In this document: piece after piece, positions 1-5,660 of the stretch
Position numbering within the stretch: position 1 is the stretch's first letter
Layout: each line of letters starts with the position of its first letter
Source of the DNA: Paludibacteraceae bacterium
GTDB taxonomy: Bacteria > Bacteroidota > Bacteroidia > Bacteroidales > Paludibacteraceae
DNA: 7,230 nucleotides
Direction: 5' to 3'
Assembly: GCA_947445425.1 (NCBI GenBank)
Contig: CANFFA010000112.1
Coordinates: 1 to 7,230, forward strand
Notes under the pieces: model-generated
What the model saw: only the letters and a program-made list of their open reading frames with translations
The model's database searches: none
What the model was told of the DNA's origin: nothing
Position numbers and translations under genes: made by a program

Positions 1-93
1 ACAGTTAGGGTTTTTAATGCCTGCTTTTGATACAAAAAGATCATTGATTCCAGCAGTATTACTATTGGGAGTACTGAAACTAGCCGTTCCAAC

Positions 94-198
94 ACCGTAC
101 ACTTTTAGGTCTTTTATTTGCATTACATTACCATTACCTGTTTTAAAAGAGACGGCATCAAGTACAAAATCATAAGGAGAAGGTTGTGAATTCAAATC
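94..198 (-). repeat. Tail of the second LamG-like unit (protein repeat copy 2)
   Basis: This encodes DLNSQPSPYDFVLDA through to KDLKVYG, the counterpart of the segment at 688-801. It closes the only complete LamG-like unit in the window. The repeat is clear at protein level but diverged at DNA level. Confidence 0.55.
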
Positions 199-687
199 TA
201 CCGTTACTGAAACAACAGAGGCTTTGTCACCATCTACAGTCAATTGAGCAGTTTTAGCAGCAGCAGTGTACTTAATATCCACAGTATGCCATTCGTCAAA
301 AGTAGCTTTGTCTAAATACTGAGCGCCATTGGATGCACTTGTACCTTCACCAGCGAAACGCAGTAAGTAAGGTCTAGAAACACTGTTTTCCGCATTTAAT
401 TGCAATCTTTTCGGTGTTGTTCCAAATGTTGCATACGCTTTATTGATTTTTGTTTTGAATTTGTAAGTAATCAAATATTCAGCTCCTGTAAAATTAAACA
501 CCGGCAGTTTAGAAGAGGTAATATAGTCAGTAGCTAAAACAGTGGTATCCGCAATTTGAAGGATGTTGTTGGCTGTATTGTCTGTATCTTGCACGAATTG
601 CAAGGTTCCTTTTGCAGCATTTCCAGGAGTCCAATTTGATTTGTGGGTAAAGTTGTAAGAATACAATAATGGATAATTTAATTTAGT

Positions 688-801
688 TCCAATAATTGAT
701 ATATTTCTGATATAAACATTTTCCACCGTTGTACTTCCAAGGGCAATTAAATTAATTGCATCCAATTTAAAGTCATAACCAGCTGGTTGTAAACTTAAAT
801 C
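688..801 (-). repeat. Tail of the first LamG-like unit (protein repeat copy 1)
   Basis: This encodes DLSLQPAGYDFKLDA through to RNISIIG. It aligns with the tail of the next unit at 94-198, with 10 of the first 15 residues identical by hand count. The two tails start 603 nt (201 codons) apart, which gives the repeat period of the original protein. Homology starts right at the junction with the upstream gene, so the rest of this unit is missing. Confidence 0.6.
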
Positions 802-3800
802 ACGACCTTCTTCACCCACCTCCGCTCTTGATTTTTAATTGCTATAGTATAGATTCCTTTAATAGGCAATGAAATTTGCAGAACACTCTCCGCACACTCT
901 TTATAATCTATTAAATGTCCACACATATCATACACGCTAATTACTGATTTACCAGGAATATTCTTCACTTCCAATTGACCCTTCACCACCGTAATTTGTG
1001 GCACTTTGGTGGCATCCAATAGACTAGTCTTTGAATTTGTTGTAACCGACTGTGCCGATATTGAGAATCTGGCGCTATTTGTTCCGGCAGCGGCTTTAAA
1101 TTTATAATCCGTGGTCAACAAATCCGTCACGATACCGGTGGTTTTATCTTTGAGTATCAATTGCGATATAGTAGGAGCCTGAGAGGCATCGACACTGATG
1201 ACCGCATCGGCTGTTGTCCGAGAATAGTAGGCCAAAGGAAGTTCATTCACGGCGGAAATCGGCAGAGCATTGTAAGCATAATCCACCCCACCCAAAGAGG
1301 TATAGAGCTGTGGCTTATCGGTGCCTGTTGTCATCCATTTGTTCAAATCCTGATTAATTACATAGCCCGTTGATTTAGAATCGTCCATGATCAAATTGGT
1401 ATGATCACTTCCTGTGGGAGTTGTCAGGTTCAGCTGCACCCTGTCCGTCAGATCATTGTCTACAGCGCTTCTCACCAATTGACGGTTACCCAAGGTAAAA
1501 GCAAGGTTGGTTGTGGTTCCAGCAGCACTGGCTTGAATAAAAAAGGAGCTGAATGGATTGAGGGATGCTATACCTGTATTGGCATACTGATCGTAGGTGC
1601 TGCCATTAAAAACGGTAATAAAACTAGCTCCTACCCCACTTCCGTCAAACTTACTCAGGTAAGGAACCCCTACCAAATTCCATCCCACATTACTAGTCGC
1701 AGCAGTCCCTTCGCCATAAAGACCGACAGTCACCGTTTTAGAAACCTCTGCAGTTGACACCGCACTTGCATCTGCAAATGGGAATGAGAGGACGTAATTT
1801 CCAGTGAGGGCATTCGCTAAACCGATAATATAACCTTTGTTTGCAGTCAAAGTTTGACCCGCTGTCATATTTACCCAATTACTAGTTGCTCCGCCATTTG
1901 TTGCACGAGTAGATCCATCATAATACTTTATCCACCAATTTGTTCCAATGGCACCAAGTGTACCGGTACCGGAAACTTGAGTAATGCTATTCACCGCCAC
2001 ATTTGTAGGAAAAGAGATAAAATACCAGACTGCGTTATCAAGTGTTTTAAGCACCTTCACCGTTCCCGTTACCGTCATGGCATGGGTCACGCTGGTGCTG
2101 GGAGCAGTAGTTTTACCAAGCTCAAAAATCAAATCGGTCACCGTCAAAGTATTCGTATTTGATAAATTCAATTTAGCATCAGGTTGGACGGTGACGCTGT
2201 GTACCGTTCTATCGGCATCAATATTTAAGACACCGCTAATCACAAGATCACTCGCAGCTGTCAGCTTGGTTAATGCAGAAATACCGGAAGTTGTAGGTAA
2301 ATTATAAGTATTAGTAAACGTCAAAGCTTGTACTACATCTGTTGCTGGCGCATAAGAATTATCCCCCGCTTGGGAGGCAGTAATATTCGTAGAACCAGGA
2401 CCTACTATGGTCACTGTACTGCCAGAAACAGTCGCAACTGAGGCATTTGAACTTGTGTAAGTCACAGATAGAGATGAACTTGCAGTAGCAGTTAGTGCAA
2501 AAGGAGTATCACTTAACAATTTACTAGCCAAAGCAGCAAAGGTTATGGTTTGTGCACTTCCTGTTTCATAGGCTCCGGCATCTGCATCCCCCAACCTTGC
2601 TCTTCCAATCTGATCGGTTGTCAAGACAGGAGATAGAAGGTCTGTGGCTACATAATTTCGGGCAATACTGGCAGTTCCAATTTTCAAAATAGGAGTAGCA
2701 TCATTTGACAAAGCATTTGCAAATGCTAAATCACCAATCACGGCGGTTAAGTTATTGTGGGTTGCTCCTGAAGTTACCCAGGTACCACCACTTATTATCC
2801 CCATAATGCAATTGGAAATTCCGCCATTAGTAATCATGGCATGTGATGCTGCATTGGTTCCAATTTGAGATGGATGTGTTATGGCACCACTATTTCCCAT
2901 TACAATGCTATTTTTCATAGACAATGTCAATTGATAGGCACCATTTTCTAAACAAACCCCATCTCCACCCACACCATTGTTTGTAGTATTATTTACAATG
3001 GTACAATGATTAATTGTAACCGCCTGCGTTGGGGTCACCGCCTGCCCAGATCCAGGCATCCTAAAGAAAATTCCACCCCCAATATCTCCTGAAGTTGTAC
3101 AGCTATTTCCATAAATAGTAGAGTTTTCAACCCACAAGGAGTGAGCTACAGCAGTGGATGCGTTTGCTCCGCAAATAACACCAATACCACCACCCGGACC
3201 AGCCGATGTATTATTTGAGATACAACTATTTTTTATAATTGCATTCACAGCATAAATAGTACCCGGTAGAAATGCTATACCACCGCCAAGCCCAATACTA
3301 CTATTCATAGTATTACTGGAAATATTACACCCATTTACAACCAGGTTAACGGGTCCAACCACATAAACTCCACCACCAGCACTTGTATTATGGACAATAT
3401 TAAGATTAGTAAGATTTAAAGTAGGTGCATCTGCCTGAGTACCTGCATTATTTATACGAATCCCTCCTCCACTAAAAGTATTGTATCCATTTTGAATGGT
3501 CATATCCTGCACCGTGAAGGTTACACCTGCGGTATAGGTGCCATCAAAACTAAATACACCACAGTTATTCGCCGGGGTATTGTTTGCTGTTGCAAAAGCC
3601 TGCACTATGGTTAGGTTTCTGCCTGCACCCCTAATGGTTACCGATTTGTTGCTAATAATAAGGTTTTTCTCAGTATACGTTCCGGCAGCAATGTCAATAA
3701 TATCACCGGCAACCGCAGCCGTCAAAGCAGCCTGAATCGTAGCATGGGCAGATGGGACATAGAGGGTGGTAGGGGTGAAATTTGCCACCAATGTGACGGA

Positions 3801-5291
3801 ATAGGCCAGTGTAAAAGAGTAACTGGCAGATGTAGATTGGACAGCCCCTCCGCTGGTATTGAGGGTCCAACTCACAAAACGGTATCCGGCATCGGTAGTT
3901 GCCACTAGTGCGACATTATCCCCTTTGGTATAATTGGTACCTCCACCCGAAACAGAACCTCCCGTGCCCGCTGAGATAACAACTCTGGCACGTGATTCAT
4001 AAGCACCGGCATCGGTTTTATCGTCACGCAGACTGCCCAATTGATCGGTAGTTATCCCTAATGCATTGCTGGTCACATAATCTCTGGCAATACTGGACGT
4101 CCCTGGTATCAAAACCGGGGTAGCATCAGTAGACAAAGCACTGTTATCCAGGGTTGGAAAGTACAGGCTTTCAATTGTGGCTGAAAGATTATTGTTATTC
4201 GCAGTTGTTATTGTCTTTCCTGTTCCACCATCATTAATCCCTACGATATTGTTTGTAACACCCCCATTAAGAATGTTTGCTTGTGAAGTGGCATTAGTAC
4301 CGATTTGAGAAACATTGGAAGTAGAACCACTGTTTCCCATAATGATGGTATTGTTCATCAACAAATTAACCGCAAAATTATTCTCAAAACAGACGCCATC
4401 CCCTCCTGTTCCGGCATTGGTAGTATTGCCCACAATGGTGCAATGGTTAAGGGTTACGGTATGTGAACAAAAAGTACTTGCACCTGCGGAGGGTCTAAAA
4501 TCGATACCACCTCCTAGTTTGGTAGCAGTTGTACAGCTATTTTTATAAATGGTCGTATTCTCAACCACAAATTGATGATCCAACTGATTCGATACCAAAT
4601 TATTAGCATCACCCAAACAGAGTGCCATTATCCCCCCACCGAGGTAACCTGCAGTGTTCAATGAAATCGTACTGTTGCGAATGGTGGTATTCAACAATTT
4701 ATTCAATCCTGGAGTAATATAAATACCACCACCATTTCCGGCAGTATTGGAGGAGGCAGTATTAGCACTTATGTTACAACCTGTAATGACGGTCGAAACG
4801 TGCCCTTCAATGTACACACCCCCTCCAGAAAATCCAACATTGTTGGCAATCTTCAGATTTGTTAAATTTAAGTTGACGGTTTCGGTTCCAGTATTGTTTA
4901 ACCTTATCCCACCCCCATTATTTGAATTATACCCATTTTCGATGGTCATATCCTGCAATGTGAGGGTTATCCCCGCAGTACTAAAAGCCCGATCTAAATT
5001 AAACACACTACTACTAGCCTCTGGGGTAGGTAGCGGCGTGGTGGTTGCAATGGCCTGAACAATCGTTTGCCCCATCCCTGCCCCTCTAATGGTAAGTGAC
5101 TTGACCCCATTTAAGGTGAGATTTTTTTCAGTATAAGTCCCGGCAGCAATATCAATTACATCATCTGTGACCGCAGCAGTAAGGGCTGCCTGAATAGTAG
5201 CATACTCACTTGGCACAGAAAGGGTTGCACCAAAAACGGGTGCGCCAAGAAACAGGATGATGGTTATAAAAAGGAATAGTTGTTTTAGCAT
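795..5291 (-). CDS. Large modular T9SS-exported protein with two right-handed beta-helix (choice-of-anchor Q type) domains
   Basis: This is a complete 1498-residue protein. The ATG at 5291 is chosen because a signal peptide follows at once (Lys3, hydrophobic 5-16, likely cleavage after FGA at 22). Domains: beta-helix 1, about 23-433, opening VPSEYATIQAAL, with many GGGI/GGGV turns and a closing DQLG...DAGAYE motif typical of choice-of-anchor Q proteins; InlB-type bacterial repeat, 434-507 (GYRFVSW, VTLVANF); beta-helix 2, 508-913, closing DQIG...DAGAYE; Ig-like domain, 914-992 (QTITF, NASVATVSG, GDNSYAPA); a beta-rich region to about 1422 with two related motifs, WYFISFP (W1089) and WNLVGVPY (W1204); T9SS type A sorting domain, about 1432-1498, ending KKVVI. 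Predicted route is Sec export, then T9SS across the outer membrane. Such helices often bind or cleave polysaccharides, but I see no assignable catalytic residues, so adhesion or glycan binding is inference. It has its own promoter upstream and no visible terminator. Confidence 0.93.
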   Translation of the reverse strand: MLKQLFLFITIILFLGAPVFGATLSVPSEYATIQAALTAAVTDDVIDIAAGTYTEKNLTLNGVKSLTIRGAGMGQTIVQAIATTTPLPTPEASSSVFNLDRAFSTAGITLTLQDMTIENGYNSNNGGGIRLNNTGTETVNLNLTNLKIANNVGFSGGGVYIEGHVSTVITGCNISANTASSNTAGNGGGIYITPGLNKLLNTTIRNSTISLNTAGYLGGGIMALCLGDANNLVSNQLDHQFVVENTTIYKNSCTTATKLGGGIDFRPSAGASTFCSHTVTLNHCTIVGNTTNAGTGGDGVCFENNFAVNLLMNNTIIMGNSGSTSNVSQIGTNATSQANILNGGVTNNIVGINDGGTGKTITTANNNNLSATIESLYFPTLDNSALSTDATPVLIPGTSSIARDYVTSNALGITTDQLGSLRDDKTDAGAYESRARVVISAGTGGSVSGGGTNYTKGDNVALVATTDAGYRFVSWTLNTSGGAVQSTSASYSFTLAYSVTLVANFTPTTLYVPSAHATIQAALTAAVAGDIIDIAAGTYTEKNLIISNKSVTIRGAGRNLTIVQAFATANNTPANNCGVFSFDGTYTAGVTFTVQDMTIQNGYNTFSGGGIRINNAGTQADAPTLNLTNLNIVHNTSAGGGVYVVGPVNLVVNGCNISSNTMNSSIGLGGGIAFLPGTIYAVNAIIKNSCISNNTSAGPGGGIGVICGANASTAVAHSLWVENSTIYGNSCTTSGDIGGGIFFRMPGSGQAVTPTQAVTINHCTIVNNTTNNGVGGDGVCLENGAYQLTLSMKNSIVMGNSGAITHPSQIGTNAASHAMITNGGISNCIMGIISGGTWVTSGATHNNLTAVIGDLAFANALSNDATPILKIGTASIARNYVATDLLSPVLTTDQIGRARLGDADAGAYETGSAQTITFAALASKLLSDTPFALTATASSSLSVTYTSSNASVATVSGSTVTIVGPGSTNITASQAGDNSYAPATDVVQALTFTNTYNLPTTSGISALTKLTAASDLVISGVLNIDADRTVHSVTVQPDAKLNLSNTNTLTVTDLIFELGKTTAPSTSVTHAMTVTGTVKVLKTLDNAVWYFISFPTNVAVNSITQVSGTGTLGAIGTNWWIKYYDGSTRATNGGATSNWVNMTAGQTLTANKGYIIGLANALTGNYVLSFPFADASAVSTAEVSKTVTVGLYGEGTAATSNVGWNLVGVPYLSKFDGSGVGASFITVFNGSTYDQYANTGIASLNPFSSFFIQASAAGTTTNLAFTLGNRQLVRSAVDNDLTDRVQLNLTTPTGSDHTNLIMDDSKSTGYVINQDLNKWMTTGTDKPQLYTSLGGVDYAYNALPISAVNELPLAYYSRTTADAVISVDASQAPTISQLILKDKTTGIVTDLLTTDYKFKAAAGTNSARFSISAQSVTTNSKTSLLDATKVPQITVVKGQLEVKNIPGKSVISVYDMCGHLIDYKECAESVLQISLPIKGIYTIAIKNQERRWVKKVVI
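2553..3770 (-). repeat. Beta-helix domain copy 2 (residues 508-913 of the large protein)
   Basis: This is the second beta-helix unit of the large protein, joined to copy 1 by the InlB-type repeat. It keeps the same landmarks (QDMTIQNGYN, HCTIVNNTTN, GGDGVCLEN, DADAGAYE). It is the most diverged of the three through the centre, with small deletions and extra cysteines. It has no signal peptide of its own, as expected for an internal domain. Confidence 0.85.
3993..5225 (-). repeat. Beta-helix domain copy 1 (residues 23-433 of the large protein)
   Basis: This is one of three homologous beta-helix units in the window (others at 2553-3770 and 5898-7187). All three share an opening ATI.AA.TAA, a central QDMTI.NG then GGGIR, HCTIV.NTTN, GGDGVC.EN, and a closing DQ.G..R then DAGAYE. 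Over an 80-residue central stretch it matches the upstream gene's copy at 58 positions, but copy 2 at only about 41 (hand alignment). Its first 28 residues instead match copy 2 at 25 positions. Confidence 0.85.
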
Positions 5292-5295
5292 AAGA

Positions 5296-5310
5296 TTATA
5301 CTTTTAACAT
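5296..5310 (-). other. Four-codon mini-ORF just before the large gene's start
   Basis: ATG TTA AAA GTA TAA ends 4 nt before the ATG at 5291, whose first codons are ATG CTA AAA. The mini-ORF therefore begins with the same M-L-K as the real protein. It might be a chance echo, a relic of a small duplication, or a minimal upstream ORF. An A9 run on the plus strand (5311-5319) lies directly upstream. Translation cannot be judged from sequence. Confidence 0.2.
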
Positions 5311-5339
5311 AAAAAAAAACAGAGGTACGTTTACGCTAC

Positions 5340-5358
5340 GGGAAAAGGTGGGGTGGGG
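5340..5358 (+). other. G-rich tract (GGG, GG, GGGG, GGGG) on the template strand of the leader
   Basis: The plus strand holds four G-runs separated by AAAA, T and T. Two-layer G-quadruplex formation is possible on this strand, and the matching RNA is C-rich (CACCCCACCCC). It overlaps one arm of the leader hairpin at 5356-5383. The tract is visible; any function is speculative. Confidence 0.3.
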
Positions 5359-5483
5359 TGTTGAGTTTCCACCTCCAAAACCCAGGGGCTTACATCCCTA
5401 GATTAGCATGGTATGGCACTCCGCGCCTACTGTAATTCGAGAAGAGCCAAAGTCTAAACAGAAATTAATTGACTTGTGCTACA

Positions 5484-5516
5484 CAAATATAAGCAATCCA
5501 TTCTAAAAAAAACAAA
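5484..5516 (-). promoter_or_regulatory. Bacteroidetes-type promoter (-33 TTTG / -7 TATATTTG) for the large gene
   Basis: On the minus strand, TTTG (5516-5513) is followed after 21 nt by TATATTTG (5491-5484). This fits the TTTG / TAnnTTTG pattern known for the Bacteroidetes primary sigma factor, at a normal spacing. Transcription should start near 5476-5479, about 185 nt before the ATG at 5291. The promoter lies after the terminator of the upstream gene, so the two beta-helix genes are probably separate units. Confidence 0.65.
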
Positions 5517-5524
5517 ATGGATTG
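5494..5524 (-). promoter_or_regulatory. 9-bp perfect inverted repeat within the promoter (candidate operator)
   Basis: CAATCCATT (5494-5502) and AATGGATTG (5516-5524) are perfect inverted copies separated by 13 bp. One arm touches the -33 TTTG. The other sits in the spacer just upstream of the -7 box. A dimeric regulator bound here would cover the promoter. No T-run follows directly on either strand, so it is unlikely to be a terminator. The repeat is seen directly; the operator role is inferred. Confidence 0.4.
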
Positions 5525-5611
5525 ATAAGTTAGATAAATTTAGTTTTTTACAGTACAACACTACCAACAAAAATGCAGACAGAAAAGTTTAAAATCCAAA
5601 CAGCTGGATAC

Positions 5612-5640
5612 AAAAATGGGTGATATTCCTACCACCCATT
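5612..5640 (-). terminator. Intrinsic terminator of the upstream beta-helix gene
   Basis: In the transcript sense, AATGGGTG (5640-5633) pairs perfectly with CACCCATT (5622-5615) around a 10-nt loop. The stem runs into a short T-run (5616-5612). It starts 21 nt after the stop codon at 5661-5663. The opposite strand has no T-run after the stem, so it serves the minus strand only. Confidence 0.75.
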
Positions 5641-5660
5641 CCCATAAACTGAGCAGTTAT

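Larger units (their letters stand above)
1..819 (-). pseudogene. 5'-truncated fragment of a secreted tandem LamG/concanavalin-like repeat protein (C-terminal end outside window)
   Basis: I translated this minus-strand frame by hand. It is open from 834 (in-frame TAA at 835-837) to the window edge and gives about 278 residues of protein-like sequence. There is no ATG in the first 230 codons. The only early alternative start is GTG at 819, with no signal peptide after it. One complete LamG-like jelly-roll unit is visible (about 663-94), with the typical FDEWHTVDIKY then AQLTVDG pattern. Before it lies the tail of a preceding unit (801-688), beginning DLSLQPAGYDFKLDA; this matches the tail of the complete unit, DLNSQPSPYDFVLDA. 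The last residues (NDLFVSKAGIKNPN) may be the approach to a T9SS sorting domain, which is inference. LamG-like folds usually bind sugars or proteins outside the cell. The frame overlaps the last codons of the 1498-residue gene in the -1 frame. The missing start suggests a deletion or recombination remnant, or an assembly chimera; it may be intact in the true genome. Confidence 0.65.
5292..5480 (-). other. Long 5' leader of the large gene with a GC-rich, hairpin-forming core (5338-5430)
   Basis: The leader is about 185 nt if the promoter at 5484-5516 is used. Its core (about 5338-5430) is clearly richer in GC than the AT-rich sequence on both sides. In the transcript sense, two hairpins abut. 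One is 5399-5384 (AGGG pairing with CCCT around an 8-nt loop). The other is 5383-5356 (GGGT, TT and GAG pairing with CTC, AA and ACCC, with one mismatch, one bulged G and a 7-nt loop). A second pairing, GGAGGTGG with CCACCTTT further on, would exclude the latter hairpin. I could not match it to a known riboswitch class. It could be a structured regulatory leader, or a dispersed palindromic repeat of the kind scattered between Bacteroidetes genes. No Shine-Dalgarno is seen before the ATG; the last 20 nt are AT-rich. Confidence 0.45.

Noticed and set aside
795..834. Programmed -1 frameshift joining the large protein to the LamG-like frame
   Set aside because: No canonical slippery heptamer is seen downstream of the -1 frame stop at 835-837. 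A fusion would also bury the T9SS sorting domain, which must be C-terminal. A recombination or assembly junction explains the data better.
1161..5058. Several plus-strand open frames of 65-118 codons (for example 1401-1757, 1984-2307, 4747-5058)
   Set aside because: They lie entirely opposite the large minus-strand gene, have compositions expected from its reverse complement (proline- and valine-rich or cysteine/serine-rich), show no domain, and some overlap each other in different frames.
5296..5345. Intrinsic terminator ending in the T-run (A9 on the plus strand at 5311-5319) just before the large gene
   Set aside because: No stable hairpin directly precedes the T-run in the transcript sense. 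The sequence between it and the leader hairpins pairs poorly.
5338..5430. tRNA or a known riboswitch (cobalamin, SAM, TPP, c-di-GMP) in the GC-rich leader
   Set aside because: No T-arm or cloverleaf can be drawn on either strand, and the conserved core boxes of those riboswitches are missing. Only vague local similarities were found.
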